Below are positions 24,001 through 33,300 of a stretch of 64,000 nucleotides of DNA, piece by piece. Position numbers and translations under genes: made by a program. The DNA comes from Sitta carolinensis (taxonomy: Eukaryota > Chordata > Aves > Passeriformes > Sittidae): contig JAVUNC010000006.1 in assembly GCA_032173965.1 (NCBI GenBank), positions 21,384,370-21,448,369 of the forward strand. The letters are read 5' to 3'. Position 1 is the stretch's first letter. Every line of letters begins with the position of its first letter. Below the pieces are notes generated by a model that saw nothing but the letters and a program-made list of their open reading frames with translations, was not told the origin of the DNA and ran no database searches.

Positions 24001-24688
24001 GGAAGGGGTGTCCACGTTTATGGGGATACACACGACAAAACGTTTGGTTTCTTTGTTACATACCTTTCCTGCTGCTGCTTAACAATTTAGAAAACTACTA
24101 TTTCAAGGAGCGCTGACGAAAACGCGTAACCCCATTTGAAACAACACTGCACGAATCTCTGTGCCTTGAACTGCCTGGAGCTTCTGTGGCTACATCCACA
24201 CGGATACAGCTGCACCCGGCTGAGTGAAAGTCGGGGCGATTCCTTAATCATCACTATTAAAACCATTATTATTTCAAGGCTCGGAGCGAGGGTCCCGCTG
24301 TGTCCGCCCCCGGCCGCGGGTGGGCCCGGCAGCCCCCGGAGCGTTCCCCCGCCCACACCCGCAGCCCCCCGAGGCCGGGACAGCGGGAGGGGGCACAGCC
24401 CGGCCCCTCCGCCGGCCCCGAGGCACAGCGACCCCAGGGGCCGCCCCGTCCCCCTCAGCGCCGCCGTTACCTCTCCGAGTCGCGCCCGTCGAAGAAGACG
24501 AAGTCGCCGCTCTGCACGCACTTGGCGCAGGTGAGGCGGCGGCGCGTGGTGTTGCAGAGCGGGCACCGCTCCACCGCCACGTAGAGACCCTCGGCGTCCT
24601 CGTCGGCGCCGCGCAGAGCCCCGGGCCCGGCGCCGCTGCCCCCGCCCGGCCCCGCGGGCTGCGGCCGGCGGCCGCTGGGAGCCGCCAT
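8745..24688 (-). CDS. ATG14: ATG14 (Barkor), autophagy-specific subunit of PI3-kinase complex I; ten coding exons, gene-level entry
   Basis: ATG14 directs the VPS34-VPS15-Beclin 1 complex to the ER, where PI3P is made to start autophagosomes; it also tethers membranes with syntaxin 17. Joining exons 24688-24471, 19853-19791, 19657-19615, 19207-19126, 15026-14789, 14136-13906, 13391-13274, 12166-12076, 11962-11877 and 9051-8745 gives about 491 residues, against 492 in human. In order: N-terminal zinc-type cysteines (CPLC 42-45, CAKC 54-57) used for ER targeting, coiled coils over about 73-190, a conserved middle region, a LIR-type WENL at 434-437, and the C-terminal BATS membrane-curvature domain ending [10 protein letters not shown]. 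The ATG at 24688 sits in a good Kozak context (AACATGG) and gives the family start MAAPSG. Exon phases agree at every junction except exon 5/6, which is one base out. Intron 7 has a GC donor. Confidence 0.96.
9415..9540 (+). mobile_element. CR1 LINE fragment, plus strand
   Basis: Carries the sense landmark ACTGGAACAGGCTGCCCAGA with flanking CR1 sequence, and stops where an oppositely oriented CR1 copy begins. Confidence 0.75.
9543..9870 (-). mobile_element. CR1 LINE, 5'-truncated 3' end, minus strand
   Basis: Antisense CR1: AATCACAGAGTGGGTCAGGT, then a TCATCTGGTCCAGTCTCCCT block and the GTGAGGGGGACTCCACTCCC block. It is head-on against the plus-strand fragment that ends just before it. Confidence 0.85.
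10093..10170 (-). mobile_element. CR1 LINE 3' fragment
   Basis: Antisense CR1 terminus: TCATGGAATCGTTTAGGCTG followed by GAAAAGATCCCCAAGATCAC. Confidence 0.85.
10495..10640 (-). mobile_element. Older CR1-like repeat fragment
   Basis: Contains GGGACCATTAGATCATCTCC followed by AGTGACCTCC, a pattern seen in older amniote CR1 3' ends. Divergence is high, so the family call is tentative. Confidence 0.5.
11877..11962 (-). CDS. ATG14: ATG14 coding exon 9
   Basis: Reads [20 protein letters not shown] and continues SPDTENLG. Acceptor CATGTCAG and donor GTAAGA. It is 86 nt, phase 0 in and phase 2 out, which fits exon 10. Confidence 0.95.
12076..12166 (-). CDS. ATG14: ATG14 coding exon 8
   Basis: Reads [18 protein letters not shown] then [12 protein letters not shown]. 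The acceptor is TTTTAACAG; the donor GTAGGG follows a CAG. It is 91 nt and its first base completes the serine codon begun in exon 7. The intron to exon 9 is only 113 bp. Confidence 0.95.
12167..13273 (-). other. ATG14: ATG14 intron 7 (GC-AG)
   Basis: 1.1 kb intron with a GC donor at 13273-13272 and a canonical AG acceptor. It holds one short antisense CR1 fragment (12545-12620) and otherwise unique sequence. Confidence 0.85.
12545..12620 (-). mobile_element. CR1 LINE 3' fragment
   Basis: Antisense CR1 terminus: CACAGAATGGTTTGGGTTGG, then AAGATCATCTGGTTCCAACC. Confidence 0.85.
13274..13391 (-). CDS. ATG14: ATG14 coding exon 7, ending at a GC splice donor
   Basis: Reads [20 protein letters not shown] then [18 protein letters not shown]. 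Acceptor TTTCTTTCAG. The only donor that keeps frame with exon 8 is AACAG followed by GCAAGT, the usual form of a U2-type GC-AG intron. Confidence 0.94.
13392..13905 (-). other. ATG14: ATG14 intron 6
   Basis: 514-bp intron with canonical ends (GTAAGG...TTTCAG on the minus strand). It contains an antisense CR1 fragment at 13695-13760 and nothing else that I recognise. Confidence 0.85.
13695..13760 (-). mobile_element. CR1 LINE 3' fragment
   Basis: Antisense CR1 terminus: ATCACAGAATGGTTTGGGTT, then GGGACCTTAAAGACCACCTA. Confidence 0.85.
13906..14136 (-). CDS. ATG14: ATG14 coding exon 6, one base too long for its frame
   Basis: Reads [40 protein letters not shown] and [20 protein letters not shown], ending at a GTAAGG donor that fits exon 7. 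The acceptor GCTGCAG is followed by GGGAC. Only one G before GAC would match the phase-2 end of exon 5, so the G run (minus strand 14137-14134) holds one base more than expected. Confidence 0.92.
14247..14468. repeat. Diverged tandem duplication, two units of about 112 bp
   Basis: Unit 1 is 14247-14358 and unit 2 is 14359-14468. Both read AAACTC... then a CTTTC pyrimidine stretch, then TTTTTAATT, GGTTTT and GTA(A/G)AATCC, and run into a CR1 terminus (GGTTTGGGTTGGAA). The flank and the CR1 end are duplicated together. Confidence 0.8.
14408..14565 (-). mobile_element. CR1 LINE, 5'-truncated 3' end
   Basis: Antisense CR1: GGTTTGGGTTGGAAGGGGCT, CCATGGGCAGGGACACCTTC and CAGGCTGCTCCAAGCCCTGT in order. 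A shorter CR1 end lies in the upstream repeat unit (about 14300-14352). Confidence 0.88.
14789..15026 (-). CDS. ATG14: ATG14 coding exon 5 (coiled coil)
   Basis: Highly charged coiled-coil exon: [40 protein letters not shown], then [20 protein letters not shown]. Acceptor GTCCTCACAG, donor GTAGGG after ATGAG. It is 238 nt, taking two bases to finish the histidine codon and leaving two bases over. Confidence 0.94.
15027..19125 (-). other. ATG14: ATG14 intron 4
   Basis: 4.1 kb intron. Apart from a short plus-strand CR1 fragment near 15630-15705 I see unique, AT-rich sequence with no ORF or RNA gene that I can support. Confidence 0.8.
15628..15705 (+). mobile_element. CR1 LINE 3' fragment, plus strand
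   Basis: Sense CR1 end: GGGCCTGATGATCTCTGAGG followed by TCTTTTGCAACCTTGATGAT. Confidence 0.65.
19126..19207 (-). CDS. ATG14: ATG14 coding exon 4
   Basis: Reads [20 protein letters not shown] then ENDEMTR, a coiled-coil segment of ATG14. Acceptor TTCTTTTTCAG, donor GTGAGT. It is 82 nt, phase 0 in, phase 1 out. Confidence 0.95.
19615..19657 (-). CDS. ATG14: ATG14 coding exon 3
   Basis: A 43-nt exon reading [14 protein letters not shown]. Acceptor TTTCCTCTAG, donor GTGAGT. Its first base completes a codon begun in exon 2. Confidence 0.93.
19791..19853 (-). CDS. ATG14: ATG14 coding exon 2
   Basis: A 63-nt exon reading [20 protein letters not shown]. Acceptor TCTTCCAG, donor GTAAGT. It starts the coiled-coil region directly after the cysteine-rich N-terminus. 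Confidence 0.93.
19854..24470 (-). other. ATG14: ATG14 intron 1
   Basis: 4.6 kb first intron. It holds one plus-strand CR1 copy (20430-20565). The rest is unique sequence; no additional exon is needed, since exon 1 and exon 2 join in frame. Confidence 0.85.
20430..20565 (+). mobile_element. CR1 LINE 3' end, plus strand
   Basis: Sense CR1: CCTGGAAGTGTTCAAGGCCA, CCCTGCCCATGGCAGGGGTT and GGTCCCTTCCAACCCAAACC, ending in GATTTTATGATT. Confidence 0.9.
24471..24688 (-). CDS. ATG14: ATG14 coding exon 1 (cysteine-rich N-terminus)
   Basis: Starts [14 protein letters not shown], has a Gly/Pro-rich stretch, then the near-invariant [20 protein letters not shown] and [19 protein letters not shown]. Donor GTAACG. 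The GTG at 24706 upstream in the same frame is not the start; the ATG at 24688 matches the family. Confidence 0.96.
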
Positions 24689-24701
24689 GTTGGCGCCGCG
24701 G

Positions 24702-24711
24702 GTCACGTGGG
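24702..24711. promoter_or_regulatory. E-box resembling a CLEAR (TFEB/TFE3) element
   Basis: GTCACGTGGG matches eight of ten bases of the CLEAR consensus GTCACGTGAC and contains the CACGTG core. It lies 14 bp upstream of the ATG14 start codon. TFEB-family factors control autophagy genes; binding here is inferred from the motif. Confidence 0.5.
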
Positions 24712-24724
24712 ACGCTTGGCCGGG

Positions 24725-24742
24725 CAGGGCATTGTGGGAAGG
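24725..24742 (-). promoter_or_regulatory. ZNF143/STAF-like element
   Basis: On the minus strand it reads TTCCCACAATGCCCTG, close to the ZNF143 core CCCAnAATGC found in many TATA-less promoters. It lies about 40 bp upstream of the ATG14 ATG. Motif-based call only. Confidence 0.45.
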
Positions 24743-24760
24743 GGCGCTGAGGCGGCGGGC

Positions 24761-27283
24761 GGCAGCGGGGGAGGGCGCCGGGAAAATCCCGAGTTTTGGT
24801 TAAAAACTGCGCCCTTTTCCTTGCGCGGCGGGAAAGGCAGCGCCTAGAACGATGGTGGGGGGTGGATGCCGGGTCCCGGGGCTTTACAGCGGGTAGGCGT
24901 AGCATAACCAGGCAGTAGGGCTGCTGAGGGGACTGCGGCTACCAAGCAATTCTTTACAGTCGCAGCCGAAGCGCTTTGGCCGAGTAGCAAACACCGACAC
25001 AGGCGGAGGTTGCCTCAACCCAGCCTCCACTGGATGAGGAGTTAAATACGGAGGATGAAGCGGGGTTGAGGTGAAGGGACCTTCGAAATCCTCCAGTTCC
25101 AGGTTCCTGCCCCCCAAAGGGACCCCCTGGACTAGAGCAGAGTACTCCGAGCCCTGGCCAGCCTGGCCTTGGATCACCTGGATCACTGCCTGGGATCCAG
25201 GGGCACCCACAGCTCTGCGGGCACCCTGGGCCAGGGCCTCAGCACCCCCTTCTCAGTAAAGGGTTTTTCCTGGTAGCTAATATTTCCTAACACCAACCTA
25301 CTCTCAGTTTGAAGCCATTCCCTCTTCTGCCTTCTTTACACCAGGCAATTAGAGGAGACGGAGGCTACAAAAGCCAGAATAATTTAAGCAATATCCCCCC
25401 TATCCCCCTTCCCAAAAAAAACCACAGCTGCAACAAAACATTGCCCTACCTATTTTTTTTTTTAAGAGCAATGCCCAGCTTATAGTTTTTGTCCCTTCCC
25501 AGTGTTATCAAACACTAAGCAGGAACAGCACTGGGAGGTAGAACCAAGATTGTTGTTTTTAAGACAAGAGTTACCATAGCAAACATTAACTTAATCAGTA
25601 GCTCAGTGAAAAGGCACAGAGCCCATTTCTTATCTCTAAGGCTTTATCTGTATTTCTAAAGAGCACTAATTTTACCACTGAAATCATGGGGCAAGCTCTT
25701 AAGCAAAATGTGACTGCTTGAAGAGGGCTCAACTTAAATAAACTTTTTTTCCCCCTCCCCAAAAACCTCAATAAAACCAGGGTGTTTTCAGTTACAAAAG
25801 ATTATTTTAACTGAAGCTCATCTGCTGCTGCTACAGCTACAGTGCAAATAAAAGTCCAGCCCATAGCTGTGGAAAGTCTCCAGCATTAGAAAGCAAACAG
25901 AAAAGTAAGCCTGTGTTTAAAATAGACTTGAGTGTGGAAATCCACAGTTTGACAGAGAAACTGATAACAGCTAAGACCAGCTTATCATGAGGAAGTGCAC
26001 AAAGTTTTTTAAACTCTTTTCCAGGGAAGCAGGGAGATAGATATAAAAACACTTGTGAATGACACATAACAGATACAGAAGATGAAGTCACACCCACAAC
26101 CGAATCAGAAATAAACTTTTGTGGCAGCAAAACTCAGCCCAGCAAGACCCTGTTCTGAGTTGAGCCATAGCTCATCCCGAGTATTTCCAGCGAGGACAGA
26201 GGAAGATTTTGGCCTGGGTTACACTTAAGTCATCTAAGAGCAACCTCTAGTGGTGTTTGCAGACAGGTACCACACCTTCGGGAGGGGAGGACACAGCACA
26301 AAGTGTCCTGGCTTGCTTCCAGGGGCTTTCCAGAACAGCCATGGGAGAGGCTTTGCACTGTTCCTGCTCCCAGCCCTGCTCTGAGCAGGACACCTTCTGA
26401 AAAGAAAGGCTGGGGTTCAAACCAGGTACAGGAAAACCCCTTGGTTTTGCTCCAGAGTTACCAAATGTAGTGCTCTGGTTAAATAATACAGATAATTCAG
26501 TCATGAGCATCCAAAATTTTTTGTATTTTCCTCAAATCGGTTTTTAACAAAATTCCAAAACAACATGCTTTTGCCTGCACTGAACTCCCATCATCTGAGG
26601 GCGCTTCAGTAGTACAAGTGGGTACCATTTAGTTAAAATCTAACTTGTCCCATATCAAATTAGATAATTTAATTAGCTCTCCTCCACCCACAGATTTTGT
26701 AGGTATATCCCAGCAGTCAGGATCTGGAACATCTTCTCTGTGAAAGAAAATCCTGCACCATCATACACAAGAGTTAGCCAGTGGGATCAGAGTGACTTTA
26801 GTACATGTCTTCTAAACACCAAAATGAACTCATGCAGGATTTCGTGAGCCATGTAATAGACAATAATATAGGTTGAGCTTAAACATAAAACTGCAACACT
26901 ACAGGAGCAATTCTGGACTCTTAGGGCTGAGGATTTTGATTAGGCCAGTTTGAAGTGCAATGTGGATTCACCTGTTCGACAGGGAAAGAGACACATGGCT
27001 TCTGTTGCAAAATATTTTAAGTGCCACCTTAATATACATTCTATGAAAAGTGCATTAATTTATCAAGTGCTTTAGCTTTACAAAAGTTGTCAGAACTCAG
27101 GTGGATTACAGACAGATAATCTGAAAGAAAAAGAATATTTCACAAACTGTAGAAAGGCATCAGAAATTAATAAGTTGCTTAATAATCCACAGCTCCACCA
27201 GTGGGTCCAGGACTCCCCTTGGCTTCTGTTCCAAGCACAGCAACACAAACCCAGGTGTTTTTCTGATTGCTCTGTGAGCCATG
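24761..27283. other. Interval between ATG14 promoter and TBPL2 stop
   Basis: Contains an antisense CR1 copy (25065-25255). The part next to 27284 should be the TBPL2 3' UTR on the minus strand. I found no clear AATAAA on that strand; a variant ATTAAA lies near 26668-26673. No other gene is seen. Confidence 0.6.
25065..25255 (-). mobile_element. CR1 LINE 3' fragment
   Basis: Antisense CR1: GAAGGGACCTTCGAAATCCT, CCTGGCCAGCCTGGCCTTGG, and GGGATCCAGGGGCACCCACA in order. Confidence 0.85.
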
Positions 27284-27363
27284 TCATGATGGTTTCTTGA
27301 AACCTCGTAAAATGGGGTAGATGTTCTCAAACGCCTCATAGATTTCAGAACGCTCTTTTGCTC
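27284..27363 (-). CDS. TBPL2: TBPL2 coding exon 7 (terminal)
   Basis: Reads [20 protein letters not shown] then FKKPS and TGA (27284-27286). Acceptor CCATTTAG. It encodes the last helix of TBP repeat 2. Confidence 0.95.
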
Positions 27364-30300
27364 CTAAATGGATATTTAAGGAAACAAAAAACCCAAACAA
27401 CCCCATGGATTAACAGAGTGCTGAGAATAACTGAATGCAGTTTAACCCAGTAAGATTACAAACCGTGGAGAAACCCAGGAGATTGAAAGCACCTTAATAT
27501 TAAAAGCAGAATTTCTATCTGCCACCTCAAAGAACAATTTCTAGCTTGCTTAGCTTTAAGACTAGTTTTGTTTAATCTGTGGAACCAAAACAGCAATTTT
27601 CTGCTCCTGACAGGTGCAAAATATTGGCTTTGAAGAAGGAAAAAAAGCAACTGAGCACCACCATGGTGTGATCTGCTTGAGAATAGCAGCTCTGCCTGTT
27701 CACAAGGTGAGTGGAAAGGTAGAAACAAGAAGTCAAAGGCCTTTATTTCATACTGGGACTTGTTCCACAGTGCAAGAACTCTCCTCCAGCTCCAAGAAGC
27801 AATTTTAATTTTCAGCTGTGTGTTAAGACACCTTTGATTTCAAATCCCTTTCCGTGGTACTGTAAGCAAATCTTTAATACCAAGTTTTGCACACAAACTG
27901 CATTGCAGTAGGCAGGAACATTCCCTGCCAGCAACGCTACTCAGGCTGGTCCAACAAACATCAGCTGCAAGAAAAACGCATTTAAATGAACTAAAAAGTG
28001 GAATTAAGCCCTGCTCAGGTTGAATGGGTAAACCTTTTCTCATGTCCTCACTTGGACATGAATAATTCATCTGCCTTACCACAACTTTTACTTTCAAAAG
28101 TAAAGTTACTTTCTCGATTAGGGGAAAAAAAAAAAAACCCTCAGAGCTCAGTAAATTCAGTTTTGTCATTACAGCTGGGCCCAATGCTCACAGAAGAGGA
28201 CTGAGTGTGCAGCAGGCCCTGAAGCAAGGGTGTTACAATTAGTGTACCCCCAAAAAATGCAAGCGTCAGTGGATTGGAACTGACCAATATGATTTCACTG
28301 ACCAGTATAATTTTACTGAACCTAAGAAAATTGTGGATATTGGAAGGGGAAGCATTTAAGCTTCGTCCTGAGCACCCCATCTTTCAGTTGGCTGAGCTCA
28401 TTCCTGATTTCTGGTTGTGAGAATCTCTGGCTAAGGCAGGCACTTCTTGCCTTCCACATGTCTCAAAGCTGTGTTGTGATTATGAATGCCACATTCAGAG
28501 CTCCTGGGAACAAGCACCATTTACCTTTCAGTACATCTGAATAGAAGCATTTTCATGAGCTTCACAACAACAATGTGCCAGGAGCTGAAAAATTCACCTT
28601 TTTTGTCCTGGGTCTGAGGTACAGGTATCTGCTGAGCACACTGACTCAGCAAGGCTTTTGCCTCCTGGTTTTTTTGCTATACAGTCTGGAACAAGTTCTT
28701 AGATCTCCACCCTTTCCTCTGATAATCCCTACTAAATGTTGTCAGTCAAGTGTTTTAAGAAGTTTGTTTCCTGTCCAAGCAATTTTAAATTGCTTATTGT
28801 GAGGTTCCTATTTAAGTGCTTGAGTAGTTGTTGGCATGTCAGCATCCTGTTGGCATCCTCTGCACTGGCACATGGCATCAAGCTTTGAACAAAAAAAATA
28901 CTTGACATGGAAATCTGAGACTCTGTATATGAAACAATACAAGATTCTAGTGCAACAATACTGATGTTATCTGCAGAAATCACAGATAAGCTGCTGCAGC
29001 CATTAAAAAGATTGCTGAGTGGCTTTACTGTGGCAAGACACTGATTTTTAGTTAATTTTTAATTTAAATGCTCTCTCAGAAAGTGAAGCAGCAGTGGGCT
29101 GCAGATATAGAGAGGCACCACTTACCAGTCAATACAACTTTTCCAGACACAAAGATAAGCAGCACTATCCTTGGTTTGACCATCCTATAAACCAGGCCAG
29201 GAACAGTTCAGGTTCATAGCTGTTCAAGGCAAGCAGGTAAGATTAAAATGCAAATGCAGTTTCAGTGTTGTATGAATAAAGTGCTCTTTAATTCCAGTAA
29301 CAATAGGGTAATTAACCACACAGATTTTCTCTAGCTACCCTGAGAAAGGCAGGTCAGGCTCTGCACATCTTGAAGAGAAACCTGGTAAACCAAACTGGAG
29401 CTGGATCTTCATGCTGACTTTAAAGATTCGTGAGCCACTTCTGATTTGTCATAGCATTGGGACCTTTACTGTAATCTTCAAACAGTCCTCAAAACATTGA
29501 TGGCCTGGGTTGGAAGGGGCCTTAAAAACCATCCTGTTCCACCCCCTGCCACAGGCAGGGACTCCTCCCACTATGCCAGGGTGCTCCAAGCCCCATCCAA
29601 CCTGGCCTGGAACGCTCCCAGGGATCCAGGGGCAGCCACAGCTGCTCTGTGCCAGGGCCACCCCATTCTCAGAGTAAATCCTTTCTAGTCTGCAAAGAGC
29701 CCTTATCAGGAAGCATCTCGTGCAACTAAGACAAGATAACGGCCAACATAAATATTTATATATATATCTAGTTCCTAAATGAAATGCAAACTATTAGATG
29801 CAGTGTTAATAAAAGACAACTGCATTTTGGTTTTGTCAGTGCTGAAATCATCCTTTCCTGATGGCATTATCTGGTTTTGAACAAGCTGATCTGGCAGGCA
29901 CAACATTGCCATCACTCAGCTACAGCTTTACTTTCAATTCTAGGCTAAAGAATATCCAAACAGCACTGAAACAATATCCCAGAAAAACACAATGTAGCTG
30001 CAATTCTGTATTTTGCAAATGTGGATTGTGCCTGAAGTTTGGAAACCTTATCCCTGCAGACAGAAACCTGCCTTGCTGCGAGTTGAGGACATCCTGTTAT
30101 TAAAATCCTCAGTGGAGCAAAGGCACAGACCAGGCTCAAGCAGCTACAGACCCTGCTGCAGGGTGCCCAGGGTTATTCCCGATTTCCTCATACCTGCTGA
30201 ACTGCTGGTGGGTGAGAACCAAGCCTTCCAGCCGGATAGGGAACCTCACATCACAGCTCCCCACCATATTCTGGATCTTGAAGTCCAAGAACTTGGCAGG

Positions 30301-33300
30301 GAAGCCGAGCTTCTGCACCACCCGCGCATATTTCCTGGCTGCCAGCCTTGACTGCTCTTCACTGAAGGAAGAAACTTTTATTGCAATCTCCAAACAGCCC
30401 TCAAATCATAGAATGCCAGGATGGTGGGGGATGGAAGGGACCTTAAAGCCCATCTTGTTCCACCCCGTGCCATGGGCAGGGACACCTCCCACCTAGTCCA
30501 GGTTGCTCCAAGCCCCGTCCAGCCTGGCCTTGGACATTTCCAGGGATGGAAGGAAAGACTGCTTCCTTCACTGAAGGAAGAGCAAAGGGGGAAAAATCAA
30601 CTTCTATTTGTGCTCTCCTCTGCTCTTGAGGTGGAATTCAGTTTATAGCCACCACTGTGCTAAACTGCATTCTAGAAAAAGAGATCCTGCTGCTCAAAAT
30701 AGCAAGGCTCCATCCCCAGAACTGCTGTAGGGAAGCTAAAAGGGGTAAGGCACTTGTTCATTCACCTTCCTGTGGCCTGGATGAACCCACTGGAGATGTT
30801 TTATCACCCAGAGGTTCCCCTTTTGAGAGGTTTCTCAGTTCCTCAAAACAGCTTTCAGTGCTGCTCCAAGAGTTAGACTGCAGGCACCAGTACAATCACT
30901 TACCTGGAGTGGTGGTAGGGGCTGGAGAAGAGGTCTCTTAAGCATGAGTTAATTAATCCTAATTGACTGTTTTGGGAATATAAAAACCAAGGCAGTCTCT
31001 GCTGGACTTCAGGAAAAAAAAGCCTCAGAGTACAGAAATAAATTTTGCTTTCCCCAATTCCCATTTCCTCTAGAGGCAGATGTATTGACTGGTGAACACA
31101 GACACTGAAGAGAGACTTGACAGACACAAGTTATGTCCTAAACACTTTTAAAAAAATCAGTGAGAAATGCAAATAATCCCTTAACAATTTCTGGGAATCT
31201 CAGCAGCTTTTCTATGATGTCTGCTCAGCTCAATCTAAATTCAGGAACAGAAGTAAGAGTTCAAAAATTGCTAAAGTGCCATCATGAAGAAAGCAAGATT
31301 TTCAATATCAGCACTTCACTTTTTCTTGCAATTAGTCCTTTGCTAGATGTTTTAAACAAGGCTTTTCAGACATTCTCCATAGAATATATGCATAGCTGCA
31401 AGACCCAGACCTTTGGAGGGAAGGGGAAATCTAGAAAAATACCTTTTTGCTCCTGTGCAGACCATTTTTCCTGAACTGAAGATGAGGGCTGTTGTTCTTG
31501 GTTCCCTGATTCTCATGATCACAGCAGCAAACCTCTACAAATTCAAAGGAGGACCTGACAGGAATTTAGCTGTATTTCCTGCAGCTTGTATTTCTGTTCA
31601 GTCTTGCAACTATTAATTTTCAAATCTTTTCACAACACATATTTGCTTTTTAAGTGTTTCTTTACCACCCTAAAGTTATTTTCCACCCACCTAGGAGCAG
31701 GAGTTAAGACCACAGTCACGGGACCATTGGGATCCAGCAGCACCAAGAAAGGGAAGTGAGGGTCAAGCTTTGAGTCCAAGATTTACCTTTGGGTTGTACT
31801 CTGCATTTCTGGCATGCAGAGCTATGTTCTTCAGATCCAGTTTACAAGCCAAGTTTACAGTTGACACAATATTCCTGAGGAATGAGGGAGGAATTTTCTC
31901 ATTGCAAAATCCAGCCACTGCAGAGCCACCCCCCAGCAGGACTGGCTTAACCTGGAGTCACATTCCAATTCATAATTGCCACCAACTGAGTTCCTGCCTG
32001 TCTCTTCCCCATTCTAGCATTAAGCTACTCCTGGCAAAACTTAAGTAATTCAATCCCAAAACTGCACTTTGAGATAGACAAGGTATGAAATTATTAGTCA
32101 GTGAATTATAAGTTTGTGTGTCTTCCAAAAACTGCATCACTGAAGCCTTTCACAGCTTTGGATTGGGTTATTAATGACTATTTAGAGTTACTACAGCACC
32201 TAAGGGTGAGTTATTTTCTACAGGTATAAACTAATCCAGAGTTGCTCTACCCTAGACAGGACAGCATCTTTTAATGAGGCTAGAGTTTCTCACATTCTGT
32301 TCTGTGTCCTTTGGAAAAAGCAGAGTGACATCTTTAAGCCCCTGGAGTCTGCTGTTACCCTTCACATTCTCCTTCCTGAAAGAAATCCTCCCTTTCAAGT
32401 ACCTTCATTTTTTAATCCAATATTGCCAGTTTGCTTTCTCCACCTTTCCCCTTCAAGAGGAACAATTGCACCTGTATTTTTTTGGCTTGTTTAAGACCAG
32501 GCCATGCTTGCTACATTCTCCAAGGGAAAAGTCAGAGCAACACCTTGCAGTTTAAGCCAAACTCTGACTGTGGTGTGTGCTACATAAATAATACAAAACT
32601 TACTGTAGCTGAGGGACTATTCCAGAGCTTTCTGAAGGAGATGCTGCTGGGGTCATCGGAGTCATTGGAATCAGGGGAGGACACTCTCCAGATGCTTCAG
32701 GAGATGGCTGAGATGCACCTGGATGTGCCAAGCTGCTTTCATCCATGAAAACACCACTGTCCTCCTTACTTGGTAGCGACCCATCGAGCTCTTTCTGTGT
32801 TTCATGACCATCCTCAGAGAGGTTTTGTTCTTTGTTATCCTGGGTAACGTCTGGGAGAAAGCTGAGATCCACAGAGGAGAAGTCTGTACAGAGCTCCTTG
32901 GACTCACTTAGCTGGGAAGCTGTTTGAATTGGAAGTTCCAAATCATAAGGGCTCATAGGAGTGAACAGATGAGGGCTAGTGGAGAAGTCATCCTTGAATT
33001 AAAAAAAAAGTGCCATTAGGGGTCTTGTATTAAAACAGTTACTGTAGCTAGGAGAGTAAATTAAGATTAATCTTCAATGAGGAAATTTCAATAATTTTTA
33101 ATAAATATATATTTTAGCAAAGACTAGTTTTAAGATTGGAAGTGTGTCCTTTGCTTCTCTGTGAGTGTATAAAAATCCAGACAGCTTGTATAATGCATTT
33201 TCCCACCACAGTCCATGAGCACTCTAGAGAACTCCTGGGACAGCACAAATTGAGTAATGCAGGTACAACACTGGCACTTTACCCTTCACAGCCACATTAT

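Larger units (their letters stand above)
24290..24760. promoter_or_regulatory. ATG14: CpG-island promoter of ATG14
   Basis: Strongly GC- and CpG-rich sequence spans the 5' end of intron 1, exon 1 and about 70 bp upstream of the ATG. No TATA box is seen. It contains an E-box (24702-24709) and a ZNF143-like element (24725-24742). Confidence 0.8.
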
